Source: G051132615 sp051132615
GTDB taxonomy: Bacteria > Pseudomonadota > Gammaproteobacteria > Burkholderiales > Neisseriaceae
Direction of reading: 5' to 3'
Assembly: GCF_051132615.1 (NCBI RefSeq)
Contig: NZ_CP152375.1
Location: 2,542,001 to 2,606,000 of the forward strand
DNA length: 64,000 nt
Positions 50,683 through 60,912 of the stretch are shown one piece after another (position 1 is the first letter of the stretch; each line of letters starts with the position of its first letter). The translations under genes and the position numbers were made by a program. The notes under the pieces were generated by a model that was given only the letters and a program-made list of their open reading frames with translations, did not search any database and was not told the DNA's origin.

Positions 50683-51195
50683 CTAATGGTTTAAATTAGA
50701 ATAGTAATCTTTATATTCATTACAAAATCGGTTCAACCAGTTTTTCTGCAATGTTGTGTCAGGCACAGGTAAGCCTCTTGCTTGAGAAATAAGCTGAAAT
50801 GGTTCTTGTTTGATACCCAAAACAGATAATACAGAGGCAGCGATTAAACCACTACGTCCAATTCCCATGCGACAATGGATTGCCACAGCATCTCCTTTTT
50901 TTAAATGTTTGACTAGTTGGTGTACTAATTGACAGGCTGAACGAGTAGAGGAAGGTACATCTCGGTCAGGAATAGGGTAAGAAATAAATTCGATTTCTGA
51001 CTGTTGACAGTAAAGAGCTTCATTTTTTAGTTCTAATTCTCGAATTTCTGAAGCCTCCAGTAGACTCACTACCACCTTAATACCTTGTTGCTTCCAGCCT
51101 GATATTTCATCGCTTAACCATTCTCCTGACCTAGGGCGAGCCATAATGGCGAGCTGTATGGAGGGTACTTTTAACCAGTAAATATCTTGTTCCAT
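50683..51195 (-). CDS. Tyrosine/dual-specificity protein phosphatase
   Basis: 170 aa. The active-site loop VAIHCRMGIGRSGLIAA (Cx5R, about residue 107) and the upstream general-acid region (YPIPDRDVPS) are typical of cysteine-based phosphatases of the DSP/PTP type. The N-terminus (LAIMARPRSGEWLSDEI) resembles bacterial cyclin-inhibitor-like phosphatases. Substrate unknown. Stands alone. Confidence 0.88.
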   Translation of the reverse strand: MEQDIYWLKVPSIQLAIMARPRSGEWLSDEISGWKQQGIKVVVSLLEASEIRELELKNEALYCQQSEIEFISYPIPDRDVPSSTRSACQLVHQLVKHLKKGDAVAIHCRMGIGRSGLIAASVLSVLGIKQEPFQLISQARGLPVPDTTLQKNWLNRFCNEYKDYYSNLNH

Positions 51196-51475
51196 TTGTT
51201 GAATCTCCTATTTGATTTGTTTTCAAATATTAATATTTGTTGATTGTTTACTTTGCATGGTAAAGAGTAACTACTAATGATGAGCATTACTCATCGTGGG
51301 AATTAGATGGATAAAAAATTATATGCTTGAATTAAAAGGAAAAAGTGAGGAAGGTTAGTGGAAAGAGTATAACAGTAATGCTGAAAAGAAATTATTAATT
51401 TAATAAAAAGGTACATTACTATCTCATTAGCTTAAGAACAAATGAGCAAATATGGTTATTAAGTAGATTAAACAA
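51196..51475. other. Intergenic region
   Basis: No ORF or clear signal seen; AT-rich. Leads into the Mu-like end relic. Confidence 0.35.
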
Positions 51476-51568
51476 GTGATAAAAAATCGCTAACTTTAAG
51501 TGGTTTTTTCTGTTCTTAGCTGTGTCACAAATAATGCTAAAATATCTCAAAAATCGCGCAAACTTACA
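51476..51568 (+). mobile_element. Relic of a second Mu-like right end
   Basis: GTGATAAAAAATCGCTAACT near 51476, TGTGTCACAAATAATGC in the middle, and CAAAAATCGCGCAAACTTACA at the end align in order with the prophage right end (47678-47771), including the terminal CA. No phage genes adjoin it. Confidence 0.65.
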
Positions 51569-51650
51569 CACAAATTTGGCACAAAGCCAATTTCATTAAA
51601 AAAAGGTCACTTGGTAGAGTGATGTAAATTATTGATAATTATGTATTTTT

Positions 51651-51727
51651 TGGTCGGAGCGAGAGGATTCGAACCTCCGACCCCTTGCACCCCATGCAAG
51701 TGCGCTACCAGACTGCGCCACGCTCCG
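51651..51727 (-). tRNA. tRNA-Pro (GGG)
   Basis: Minus strand: acceptor CGGAGCG/CGCTCCG, anticodon stem CTTGC/GCAAG around ATGGGGT (anticodon GGG), T-arm GTTCGAATC, CCA encoded. Confidence 0.97.
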
Positions 51728-51803
51728 AAAGAATAGTTTATTTGTCATTCCAAAGAAGCGCAATTATAGGAGGTTAGGGCAGTATTTGCAAGTTTCATGT
51801 TCT

Positions 51804-53642
51804 TTATTCGTTATCTTCGTTTGTATTTGTATATAGTGTTTGTTCCACAGGTAGTGTGGGGGCATTGTGGAAGAGAACATTTTCTTCGTCTGCAATTAGG
51901 GTCAGTACATTGCAAAACCCTCTAATGATTCTGTTTACATAGCTTGAGTCATTCATTAGTGAGCTCATTTGCAGGCTATTAATTTCTTGATTACGTGTAT
52001 GAATAAAAAGGGTATTGGTAAAGTCTTGTTCAAATTGTTGGGCAGTTACGTTAAGGCCATTTAATGTATCAAGCCATTCTTCTATTTCTGTATTCGTTTG
52101 TGCAAGTTGATAAAGTGTATGTAATGCATAAAACATATGTTGCCGTAACTGCTCATATAAATATTGTGTAGAAGACTCTTCTGCAGAAAGATAATAATGG
52201 AAATTTTTTTGTAAATGTCCCGCATCTTTAATCATTTCCACAAGTTGTAGTGCAACGATTTGGCAGGATAGTATAAACTTTTGGTGCTCTTCACTTAAAG
52301 AAGGCGTTTCTATTTTACCAATAAAGCCCAGTAAGTCACTGTATACACCTTTTATGTATTTTTGATAGAGTTGTTCTGCATCAAGGGCATGTTTTTCAGG
52401 TGTCTGTTTTAATGACGATTCATCTATTTCTTGAGTAGCAAGTTGTGTGACGGGGATATAAATAGTATGGCAAATAACTTCAATACTTAACCGCCCAAGA
52501 TATTGAATTTCTTGGATCATTGTGCTGACGATTGTCTCTTCACTTGCCAATGCATTGTCATTTATATAACGTGCATGAATACGTTCCAGAGAGGTTTTGT
52601 TTTGATCTTCGACTATTAATACAGCAGGCTCTGTTTTATCAGGCCAGATTTTTTCTAAAAGTTTAGCGAGCTTTTTTTGGATTGGCCAAAAAACACCCAC
52701 GCCAAGTACATTAAATAAGGTGTGAAATAGTGCTAATTGAACCAAAGCATTGCCAACAACCAATTGTACAAACCATGTAAGTGGATTGATTAATAATAAA
52801 GCCAATAGGGCGGTTACTGTATTAAAAATTAAATGTGCTAAAGCCAGCCTTTGGCCTGCTCTATTGCCTCCTAGCATGCCAACAAGAGCTGTACTGATGC
52901 TGCTGCCTACATTTGAACCAATTGCGATGGCCAAGCTTTGTGCCAAGTCTATTTGACCACTGGCAAGGGCGGCTAAAGTAAGCATTAATGTTGCATGGCT
53001 TGATTGCAAAACAATGGTAATCAGTAAACCGATGCCAATAAATATTAATGTACCAGCTAGGCCTGTAACTTGATAAGCACTTAAATCAAATTGTTCTGTG
53101 AATCCAGAAAACCCTAATTTAATCCAGTCAATACCTAAAAATATAAATGAAATACCTAGAATTACACGACCAAGTGCTTTACCTTTTCTACCTCTAAAGC
53201 TAGCCAAGACGCCTAATACCAACATTGGTAGCGCCAATGGGCTTAAGCTTAAATTTTGTCCGGCTAATGCTAAAAGCCAAATGCCACTGGTAGCACCTAA
53301 ATTAGCGCCTAAAATAATAGCAATACCACTGGCTAATTGAATAAGACCTGTACTGATAAAAGCAATTGTCAGTAAAGAGACTAGGGTGGTCGATTGCATG
53401 ACAGCTGTTGCACCCATACCAAAAAGCATACTGTGTACAGGGGTTGCGGTACTTTTGGCTAGAATTGTTTCTAGCTTTCCACCCGCCAATTTTTGTAATC
53501 CTTCTTCTAAACACTGCATACCAAAAAGAAATAAGGCTAATCCAGCGCAAAGTTGTGTCCAATCTGAGTTAAACCAGAAGGAAATTAAAATGCCTAAGCA
53601 AATGGCAATAAATGTCAAATTCTTGTAGATGTGGTTTGGCAT
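51804..53642 (-). CDS. Na/Pi cotransporter family protein (YjbB/NptA-like)
   Basis: 612 aa. N-terminal ~320 residues hold about eight membrane helices with two inverted Na/Pi repeats marked by GMGATAVMQSTTLVSLLTIA and GIGLLITIVLQSSHATLMLT (both with the QSS/QST motif). FGMQCLEEGLQKLAGGKLET is also typical. The C-terminal ~270 residues form a PhoU-like helical domain. Imports phosphate with sodium, or exports it. Confidence 0.93.
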   Translation of the reverse strand: MPNHIYKNLTFIAICLGILISFWFNSDWTQLCAGLALFLFGMQCLEEGLQKLAGGKLETILAKSTATPVHSMLFGMGATAVMQSTTLVSLLTIAFISTGLIQLASGIAIILGANLGATSGIWLLALAGQNLSLSPLALPMLVLGVLASFRGRKGKALGRVILGISFIFLGIDWIKLGFSGFTEQFDLSAYQVTGLAGTLIFIGIGLLITIVLQSSHATLMLTLAALASGQIDLAQSLAIAIGSNVGSSISTALVGMLGGNRAGQRLALAHLIFNTVTALLALLLINPLTWFVQLVVGNALVQLALFHTLFNVLGVGVFWPIQKKLAKLLEKIWPDKTEPAVLIVEDQNKTSLERIHARYINDNALASEETIVSTMIQEIQYLGRLSIEVICHTIYIPVTQLATQEIDESSLKQTPEKHALDAEQLYQKYIKGVYSDLLGFIGKIETPSLSEEHQKFILSCQIVALQLVEMIKDAGHLQKNFHYYLSAEESSTQYLYEQLRQHMFYALHTLYQLAQTNTEIEEWLDTLNGLNVTAQQFEQDFTNTLFIHTRNQEINSLQMSSLMNDSSYVNRIIRGFCNVLTLIADEENVLFHNAPTLPVEQTLYTNTNEDNE

Positions 53643-53748
53643 AGTAATAAGTTCATGATGATTAGGATTAAATCATAAGCTATTACAGGAAAAATCACCA
53701 AATTTTTTTATGAAAATGGCGCAAGATAATATATTAATTTTTTGAATT

Positions 53749-54474
53749 TTAATTGTTTTTTTGTAATTTGTATTTATATTCAATTGCCCAACAAGTGAAG
53801 ATGGCTAAAGCCCAACTGATTATGGTTGCTGCAATTAAGTCAGTAGGCCAATGCATACCAAGTACTAGGCGGCTCACCATGACGGTAACAGCCCATAAAG
53901 TTAATATAATGACCGTGACGTAATGTTTTCGTGGCCACAATAAACCAATGGCCAGTAAAGCCCAGCTGGCAACAAACATAGTATGACCCGAGGGAAAAGC
54001 AAAACCTGTTTCAAACTGCCAATGTTGGCGTAACCAGGGGGGAATCGTCGTTTGCTTACTTAGTGTTGTGTCAATTAAATGGTCACGTTGTTTTCTAGAA
54101 AGTTTGTAAAATTCTTGATCGTCTATTTTATATTCATGTTCAAGCCATAAGACGAATGGGCGTGGTTCTTGTATTTGATTTTTAATCAATGATTTTGCCA
54201 GTTGGCCAGTTAATATAAAGCCTGCAATTAATGTAATCAATAAAATGGCTCTTTGGGGTGGCAAACGTAAACACCATAAAAACCATATAAGTAATATCAT
54301 ACTGGTTAGGATACCCCAAGGTAATGTGACGGTTTCTGTTGCCCAATAAAGTGGTTTTAAGTTACCTAAACCAATTTGTAGCGGGTGCCATTGCCAGCCA
54401 GAAATTAGTGTGAATAATGGTAGGGCCAACAAAATGAGTGCGCCAATTGTAATTGCCAAAATAGTTTGTCTCAT
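53749..54474 (-). CDS. PAP2 family membrane phosphatase
   Basis: 241 aa, six membrane helices. Phosphatase motifs: KSLIKNQIQEPRPF (Kx6RP), PSGHT and SRLVLGMHWPTD (SRx5Hx3D). Such enzymes dephosphorylate undecaprenyl-PP, phosphatidylglycerol-P or phosphatidic acid; the large loop between motifs 1 and 2 resembles PgpB. Its ATG overlaps the smc stop by one base. Confidence 0.93.
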   Translation of the reverse strand: MRQTILAITIGALILLALPLFTLISGWQWHPLQIGLGNLKPLYWATETVTLPWGILTSMILLIWFLWCLRLPPQRAILLITLIAGFILTGQLAKSLIKNQIQEPRPFVLWLEHEYKIDDQEFYKLSRKQRDHLIDTTLSKQTTIPPWLRQHWQFETGFAFPSGHTMFVASWALLAIGLLWPRKHYVTVIILTLWAVTVMVSRLVLGMHWPTDLIAATIISWALAIFTCWAIEYKYKLQKNN

Positions 54475-57400
54475 TAATCAGCTCCTTCTCTCATATTTAA
54501 TGCTTCTTGTATGTCCACACTAACAATACGAGAGACTCCTTTTTCTTGCATGGTGACACCAACAAGTTGTTCTGCCATTTGCATGGTTAAACGATTATGA
54601 GAGATATATAAAAACTGAGTTTGGTGACTCATTTCCTGTACCAACTGGCAAAAACGACTGGTATTGGCATCGTCTAGTGGTGCATCTACTTCATCAAGTA
54701 AACAAAATGGGGCTGGATTCAGGCTAAATAAAGCAAAAACTAGGCTCATTGCGGTTAATGCCTTTTCTCCTCCTGAAAGCAAATGAATGGTACTGTTTTT
54801 CTTACCTGGAGGATGAGCCATAATTGATACACCCGAACTAAGCAGATCTTCGCCAACCATTTCCAATCGAGCTTGCCCACCACCAAATAAGGTGGGGAAA
54901 AATTGTTGAATTTTTTCGTTTACCATATCAAAGGTATTTTGAAAGAGTGCTTTACTTTCATTATCAATTTGTTCAATGGCATCTTTTAAAGATGTAATGG
55001 CTTGATTTAAATCATCTCTTTGGATGGTGAAGTAATGTTGCCTTTCTTTTGCTTGTTCTAATTCTTCTAATGCCACTAAGTTAACGGCACCCAACTTCTG
55101 AATATTGTTGGCTAGTATAGAAATTTCCTGAGCTAAGGAGGATTGCTCTGGTATTTGGCGGCACATTTCAATTAATTCGCTGATATTGGCTTGGTTTTTA
55201 GTCAGTTCTTCTTGTAAATGTTCAGCCAATAATTGTGCTTGCTGTTGCGCCAAAAGAGTTTCTTGTAGTGTTTGCTGTTGTTTATTCTGATTAGCCAGAG
55301 TTTTTTGTTGCTCAAGAGCCAAATGTTTATTGCGTTCTTGTAATGTTTGCAATTCGTTTTGAATCTGATTGAGGGTTTCTTCCAGTTGTGTTTGAGTCTC
55401 AATTAGATTCTCTAATGCTGCTAAAGGTTCTGCTTGTTCTGGTGTGTCATTAAATTCTAAGTTCAGTTCATTTTGGCGTTTGGTTAGAGACTGGTATCTT
55501 TGTTTGATATGTTCCAATTGCTGTTTATTGGCCGCAATTTGCTGTAGCAATTTTTGTTCTGCTATTTGTTCCAGACCTAAGCGCCTAGAGGCATCATACA
55601 TTTGTGCTCGTATGTTTTGTAAATTGTTTTGTGCGGTATTACGCTGTTGTTGGGTATGTTGATGATCGTCTACTAATGCAGCTAAGGCTTTTTCTCTGTC
55701 TTCGATAAACGCTGTTTCTTGAGTCAACTGATTGGTTAATTGAGAGTATTGTTGGGTAAGTTGTTCTTGTTCTTGTGCAATATGTTGGCTACGCAATTGA
55801 GTTTGCGCTTGTTTGGCCATAAGTTGATTGTAATGGTTATGTGCTGTTTGTAGGGTGTGATGTGCAATTTTTATATTATTTTTTAATTCATTCAGCTGAT
55901 TTTTTATATCTTGGGTGTGTGTTTGCTGTTGTTGTTTTTGTTGTTCTAGCGTGCTGATGTGCGGCACCAATGCGTCTAAAGCATCACTGTGTTGTTTGAT
56001 TTCTTCTTGTAAACTTAGTTGATTACTGGTCTGTGTCTCATCACCTTGCCAATGTACACTATAACAATCAATTAAGTGTCCTTCTGGTGTGATGAATATT
56101 TGGTTGGTGCTCAATTGTTTTTGTTTTTGTATGGCTTCTTCTACTGTATTGATACAAATAATATTTTGTAGCCATATGTCCAAAGCAATATCAAAAGGTG
56201 CTTTGGCTTGTACTTTATGCCTTAAAGCATTATCAGAAGAGAGGGGAAGTCGTGTGTCGCTAAGTTTAGTGTCGTTCAGCCAAACAATCTCGCTGTTTGG
56301 CGTATTTTTTTGTAAATCAATCAGTGTGTTTCTAGCATATAAACGTTCTTGTAAAACAATCGTTAAAGCTTGTTGCCAATTTGGTTCTACTTCTATGTTT
56401 TCCCATAATACAGGGGTATGTTCTAATCGTTGTTCTTGCCAAAACTGGTCATGGCTTTGTTTTTCTTTTTGACTTAGGCGTTCTAAAGCTTCTTTTTGTG
56501 CTTGATGTGCTACTTTTTGGTTGTGTAATTCAGTCAGTTGCTGTTGTAGTGTTTGTGCGTGATTTAGTGATTCTTCTAAGGTAATTTCAAGATAATCATT
56601 TTTTTCTGTTAAGGTTTCTTGCTTGGTTTGCTCCAGTAATAAAGTGTCTTGAGCAATAGTAATGGTTTGCTCATTTGGGGCATCCAGTTCTTGATTTTCT
56701 TTTGCTAATGTAGTTAATCGTTGTTGGATATCAATTTGCTGTTGTTCTAGCTGCTTTTTTTTCTGTATGCTTAGATCACGTTCTCTTTCTAAACGGTTTT
56801 GAGCATTGTGCTGATTCAAAAAAGCACTTTCCAACTCTTGTAATTGTGTTTCTAATTCAGGTAGTTGTTCTTGGGTGTTGTCCAACTGTAATTGGCATTC
56901 GCTTAATAACCATTGTTGTTGTTCAAGTTGTGTTTCTAATTGAGTAATTCCTTGTTCAATCAGTAGCTCTTCCTGGTTCAGTTGTTCTAACTCTCGGTCT
57001 GTTTTTTGTTTTTCTTCAGTTAAACGTTGGTGTTGATTTTGTTGGTAACGAATTTTTTCTTCTAAACGCGCCAACTGTTCTCGTACCAAGGCCCATTTGT
57101 TTTGGGTTTGATGCAAGTCTTGCTGCTTTTCATGTTCAGTTAATTGTAACTGATAGCTTTCTTCATTCAGTTGGTTAGAGGTTAACTCCAGTTGCGCAAT
57201 AGTTGTTTGGTGTTGGGCAATGGTTAAACTCAGCTCATTTGCCTGTGTATTGGCTTCTTGAAAACGGACAAAGGTTAAAAGATTCTGCTTGTCGTGCAGT
57301 GTTTGCGTTAATGTTTGATATTGAGCAGCAATTTTTGCTTGTTGTTCTAGTTTGCTGATTTGTCTTTCTAGTTCTGTTTGTAAATCATGTAAACGGTTTA

Positions 57401-57971
57401 AATTATCTTGGGTGTCTTGTAAACGCTGTTCAGTTTCTTTTCTACGTTCTTTATATTTTGATACACCTGCTGCTTCTTCTAAATAGGCACGAAGCTCTTC
57501 TGGTTTGGCTTCAATAATGCGTGAAATCATTCCTTGTTCAATAACTGCATATCCTCGGGTACCAACCCCTGTGCCTAAAAATAAATCAGTGATGTCACGC
57601 CTTCTGACCGCTTGATTATTGATGAAATAACTGGATTCTCCTTGGCGAGTCAGTACACGTTTAATGGATACTTCTGCGTATTGGCCCCAAGAGCCTTGTA
57701 ATTGATGGTCGGAGTTATCAAATACCAGTTCGACAATGGCACGAGAAACGGGTTTTCTGGTTGTTGCTCCATTAAAAATAACATCCTGCATGCTTTGCCC
57801 ACGCAACTGTTTGGCTGACGCTTCTCCTAAAACCCAGCGTACCGCGTCAATGACATTGCTTTTGCCACAACCATTGGGGCCAATAACAGCAACCAGTTGG
57901 CCAGGAACCGCAATAGTGGTTGGGTCGACAAAGGATTTAAATCCAGAAAGTTTAATATGAGTTAAACGCAA
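54474..57971 (-). CDS. smc: Chromosome segregation protein SMC
   Basis: 1165 aa. Walker A VIGPNGCGKSNVIDAVRW (about 28-45), GQSMQDVIFNGAT, long coiled coils, hinge at about 500-640, second coil, signature HLLSGGEKALTAMSLVFALF, Walker B CLLDEVDAPLDDANTSRF. Condenses and segregates DNA with ScpAB. Starts LTHIKLSGFKSFVDPTTIAV. Upstream of the PAP2 gene in one unit. Confidence 0.97.
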   Translation of the reverse strand: MRLTHIKLSGFKSFVDPTTIAVPGQLVAVIGPNGCGKSNVIDAVRWVLGEASAKQLRGQSMQDVIFNGATTRKPVSRAIVELVFDNSDHQLQGSWGQYAEVSIKRVLTRQGESSYFINNQAVRRRDITDLFLGTGVGTRGYAVIEQGMISRIIEAKPEELRAYLEEAAGVSKYKERRKETEQRLQDTQDNLNRLHDLQTELERQISKLEQQAKIAAQYQTLTQTLHDKQNLLTFVRFQEANTQANELSLTIAQHQTTIAQLELTSNQLNEESYQLQLTEHEKQQDLHQTQNKWALVREQLARLEEKIRYQQNQHQRLTEEKQKTDRELEQLNQEELLIEQGITQLETQLEQQQWLLSECQLQLDNTQEQLPELETQLQELESAFLNQHNAQNRLERERDLSIQKKKQLEQQQIDIQQRLTTLAKENQELDAPNEQTITIAQDTLLLEQTKQETLTEKNDYLEITLEESLNHAQTLQQQLTELHNQKVAHQAQKEALERLSQKEKQSHDQFWQEQRLEHTPVLWENIEVEPNWQQALTIVLQERLYARNTLIDLQKNTPNSEIVWLNDTKLSDTRLPLSSDNALRHKVQAKAPFDIALDIWLQNIICINTVEEAIQKQKQLSTNQIFITPEGHLIDCYSVHWQGDETQTSNQLSLQEEIKQHSDALDALVPHISTLEQQKQQQQTHTQDIKNQLNELKNNIKIAHHTLQTAHNHYNQLMAKQAQTQLRSQHIAQEQEQLTQQYSQLTNQLTQETAFIEDREKALAALVDDHQHTQQQRNTAQNNLQNIRAQMYDASRRLGLEQIAEQKLLQQIAANKQQLEHIKQRYQSLTKRQNELNLEFNDTPEQAEPLAALENLIETQTQLEETLNQIQNELQTLQERNKHLALEQQKTLANQNKQQQTLQETLLAQQQAQLLAEHLQEELTKNQANISELIEMCRQIPEQSSLAQEISILANNIQKLGAVNLVALEELEQAKERQHYFTIQRDDLNQAITSLKDAIEQIDNESKALFQNTFDMVNEKIQQFFPTLFGGGQARLEMVGEDLLSSGVSIMAHPPGKKNSTIHLLSGGEKALTAMSLVFALFSLNPAPFCLLDEVDAPLDDANTSRFCQLVQEMSHQTQFLYISHNRLTMQMAEQLVGVTMQEKGVSRIVSVDIQEALNMREGAD

Positions 57972-58349
57972 AATAATCTCGTTAAAAATGGCATAAGAGG
58001 GGGATTTTAACGAATTTTGCTTATAAAGTGTATCTATATAAAAGCTTATGTATTGAATATTACGATTTTTTATGATGATGTTTTTTTGCTTAATCTTTTT
58101 TAAATATAATTAATTGAAAAATAAATTCAAAATTGGGTTGCTATAGTGGGTATTTGGTGTATCTCTTTATAGAGATTGTTTATGATTTTTACATGCTTTA
58201 TTTGATGAGTAAAAATTTTGAGATTAACAGTATTATAATTATATGAACGATGTTTTGGATCATATTGTTTTGAATTTTGTGTTGATTGTGTAATTGAGCT
58301 TATGAGAGAGGTTTATTCAATCCTGCTCTCATATCGGTAATTATGTTCA
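57972..58349. other. Intergenic region between smc and deoR-type gene
   Basis: AT-rich, no ORF; must contain the smc promoter (minus strand). No distinct element recognised. Confidence 0.4.
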
Positions 58350-58397
58350 CAATAGATAAGAAAAAACAGCTTCAATGCTGTTTTTTCTTATCTATTG
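58350..58397 (-). terminator. Strong terminator overlapping the DeoR gene end
   Basis: 21-bp perfect inverted repeat (58350-58370 with 58377-58397), loop TTCAAT, containing AAAAAACAGC/GCTGTTTTTT. The stem's 3' arm covers the DeoR stop codon (58388-58390). Confidence 0.85.
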
Positions 58398-59200
58398 GCT
58401 AAATGGTAGCGAACACCTTCTTCTTCCATTTGTTTTCGTAGATTTTCTGGGATAATACCATCTGTAAAAATGGCATCAAAATCAGTAATATTACCCATAC
58501 GGACAAGCGCATTACGTCCAAATTTAGTATGATCTGCGGCTAAAAAACGATGGCGAGCATTTTCCATCATGGCACGCGCAATTCTGACCTCACGGTAATC
58601 AAAGTCCAGTAAAGCACCATCTGCTTCAATTCCAGATACACCCAAAATAGCATAATCCACTTTGAATTGATTAATAAAGTCCAAAGTAGCCATGCCTGTG
58701 ATACCACCATCAGAAGCACGTACTGTGCCAGAAGTAATCATCACACTAAAATCTGCTCTACTTGAAACAATAGAGGCAACATGAATATTATTAGTAATGA
58801 CACGTAAACCTGAGTGATTTTGAATTAAAGTAGATGCAACAGCTTCCAATGTTGTGCCAATACTCATAAACAGTGATGAGTTGTTGGGAATATTATCCGC
58901 AACCAATTGGGCAATATGGGTTTTTTCACTTTGTAATTTGGCTTTTCTGGCAAAATAATCTTCATCACCAACACTGCCACCTAATGCTGCGCCACCATGA
59001 TAACGGCGCAATACATTTTCTTCACATAAGTGGTTGATATCACGACGGATGGTTTGTGGCGTTACATCTAAAATAGAGGCTAGCTCTTCAATAGACATAA
59101 AGCCATTGTCTTTTACAAGTTGAATTATGGTCTCATGTCGGGGAGAACGTCCACTCATAAGAATATCACTTACTGTTTGATAAAAATCATATTGTGCCAA
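58388..59200 (-). CDS. DeoR/GlpR family transcriptional regulator
   Basis: 270 aa. N-terminal DeoR HTH (MSIEELASILDVTPQTIRRD and INHLCEENVLRRYHGGA), then a sugar-phosphate-sensing domain (SLFMSIGTTLEAVAS, VITNNIHVASIV, DYAILGVSGIEADGALLDFD). Close to GlpR (glycerol-3-phosphate repressor) in motif spelling, but no glp genes are nearby. Transcribed away from nhaD. Confidence 0.9.
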   Translation of the reverse strand: MAQYDFYQTVSDILMSGRSPRHETIIQLVKDNGFMSIEELASILDVTPQTIRRDINHLCEENVLRRYHGGAALGGSVGDEDYFARKAKLQSEKTHIAQLVADNIPNNSSLFMSIGTTLEAVASTLIQNHSGLRVITNNIHVASIVSSRADFSVMITSGTVRASDGGITGMATLDFINQFKVDYAILGVSGIEADGALLDFDYREVRIARAMMENARHRFLAADHTKFGRNALVRMGNITDFDAIFTDGIIPENLRKQMEEEGVRYHLANR

Positions 59201-59376
59201 AATGTTCGAATTTGTACAACCTTGCTCTTCGTTTTATGCGTTTTTCTTGATTAAAATGGTACATTTTTTCTTTATTTGTGTTCACTTTAGAAATTAAAGC
59301 CAAGAATGATGATAAAAAGCCAATATATTCTAGTGTGTTAATAGGAGATGTTTTTTATTAAAGGAAATTTTTCTGT

Positions 59377-59382
59377 TATACT
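59377..59382 (+). promoter_or_regulatory. Probable -10 of the antiporter gene
   Basis: TATACT preceded by TGT (extended -10) with a weak TTTATT 17 bp upstream (59354-59359). About 45 bp before the ATG. Confidence 0.45.
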
Positions 59383-59427
59383 CAAACGCTGTATTAATAA
59401 GCATTTTATACTTATGGGAGGAGGATA

Positions 59428-60831
59428 ATGCGCTTATTTGTTTTGTCTTTTTTGTTGTTAGTGCCAACGTTTAGCCATGCGGCAGATTTTGATGCGCAAA
59501 GTTTGAGTATGTTATGGGCTATTCCTTTTGTTGGCATTTTATTATCTATTGCTTTGTTTCCTTTATTTGCACCTCATTTTTGGGAACATCATTATGGGAA
59601 AGTGACATTGATTTGGGGACTTTTGTTTATTATCCCATTTTATGTTACTTTTGGTTCGTATATGACTGGGATGGTGCTGGCTCATGCCTTGATTGAAGAG
59701 TATATCCCCTTTATTTTGCTTTTAGGTGCGTTGTTTACCATTTCTGGCAGTATTCATATTGCGGGTGATTTTCATGCAACCCCAAAATTCAATACGGGAA
59801 TATTGGCTATAGGCACTCTTTTGGCATCTGTTATGGGTACTTCTGGTGCTGCAATGTTATTGATTCGCCCATTGCTTAAAGCAAATCAACATAGAGATGT
59901 GAAAGCTCATGTGGTGGTGTTTTTTATTTTTCTTGTTGCCAATGTAGGTGGTGGTTTAACACCTCTAGGTGATCCACCTCTCTTTTTAGGGTTTCTAAAA
60001 GGTGTTTCCTTTGCATGGACATTTGAGCATATGCTTGTGCCTGTATTGATTACCTCTGTTATTTTACTGATTATTTTCTATATTTTTGATTCTATAGTGT
60101 TCAAAAAAGATTTATTTGATGCAGAACATATTAAAAAAGACAATATGTCTTTTTCTATTCAGGGGAAAGTTAATTTTATTCTTTTAGCTGGTGTCATTGG
60201 CAGTATTTTATTATCTGGTGTTTGGAAACCTAATATTCAATGGGAAATTTTAGGTGCGCATATTAAATTAGAAAACCTGACCAGAGATCTTTTATTATTG
60301 ACCTTGATTATTTTATCTTTAGTGTTGATTCCAAAAAAAATCAGAGAAAACAACCATTTTAATTGGCATCCTATTTTAGAAGTAGGTAAATTATTTTTGG
60401 GTATTTTTATCACTATTTTCCCTGTGATTGCTATGTTAAAGGTAGGACAAGAAGGACATTTTGGTTCATTAATTGCACTCATGCATGATCAAACAGGTGA
60501 ACCAATCAATTTGATGTATTTTTGGATTACGGGGATTTTATCGGGCGTGTTGGATAATGCACCTACATATTTAGTATTCTTTAATTTAGCAGGTGGTGAA
60601 GCTCAAGAGTTAATGGGGCCTTTGTATCATACTTTATTGGCTATTTCTATGGGGTCTGTATTTTTAGGTGCTTTAACTTATATTGGTAATGCGCCTAATT
60701 TTATGGTTAAAGCAATTGCTGAACAAAGTGGCGTGAAAATGCCAAGTTTCTTTGGTTATATGGCTTACTCAATCGTATTTTTATTGCCTGTGTATGCGTT
60801 TGTTTCATGGTTGGTATTGGTGGTTTTTTAA
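59428..60831 (+). CDS. nhaD: NhaD-type Na+/H+ antiporter
   Basis: 467 aa, ArsB/NhaD superfamily. N-terminal signal-like helix (LFVLSFLLLVPTFSHA), then about 12 helices. NVGGGLTPLGDPPLFLGFL and SGVLDNAPTYLVFFNLAGGE match NhaD, as does ALTYIGNAPNFMVKAIAEQS near the end. Very strong SD GGGAGGAGG at 59416-59424. Sodium/lithium export at alkaline pH. Confidence 0.9.
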   Translation: MRLFVLSFLLLVPTFSHAADFDAQSLSMLWAIPFVGILLSIALFPLFAPHFWEHHYGKVTLIWGLLFIIPFYVTFGSYMTGMVLAHALIEEYIPFILLLGALFTISGSIHIAGDFHATPKFNTGILAIGTLLASVMGTSGAAMLLIRPLLKANQHRDVKAHVVVFFIFLVANVGGGLTPLGDPPLFLGFLKGVSFAWTFEHMLVPVLITSVILLIIFYIFDSIVFKKDLFDAEHIKKDNMSFSIQGKVNFILLAGVIGSILLSGVWKPNIQWEILGAHIKLENLTRDLLLLTLIILSLVLIPKKIRENNHFNWHPILEVGKLFLGIFITIFPVIAMLKVGQEGHFGSLIALMHDQTGEPINLMYFWITGILSGVLDNAPTYLVFFNLAGGEAQELMGPLYHTLLAISMGSVFLGALTYIGNAPNFMVKAIAEQSGVKMPSFFGYMAYSIVFLLPVYAFVSWLVLVVF

Positions 60832-60861
60832 GCTAATTTCAAAAGAGATCAGCAAAAACGT

Positions 60862-60893
60862 AAAAAAGGTATCCTATTTTAGATACCTTTTTT
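60862..60893. terminator. Bidirectional terminator
   Basis: AAAAAAGGTATC/GATACCTTTTTT (60862-60873 with 60882-60893) between convergent nhaD and the DyP gene. Confidence 0.88.
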
Positions 60894-60912
60894 GTATTTG
60901 AATCTATTTTAA

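Noticed and set aside
56089..56472. Plus-strand ORF inside smc
   Set aside because: Antisense shadow, Cys/Phe/Leu-rich, typical of the complement of Gln-rich coiled coil.
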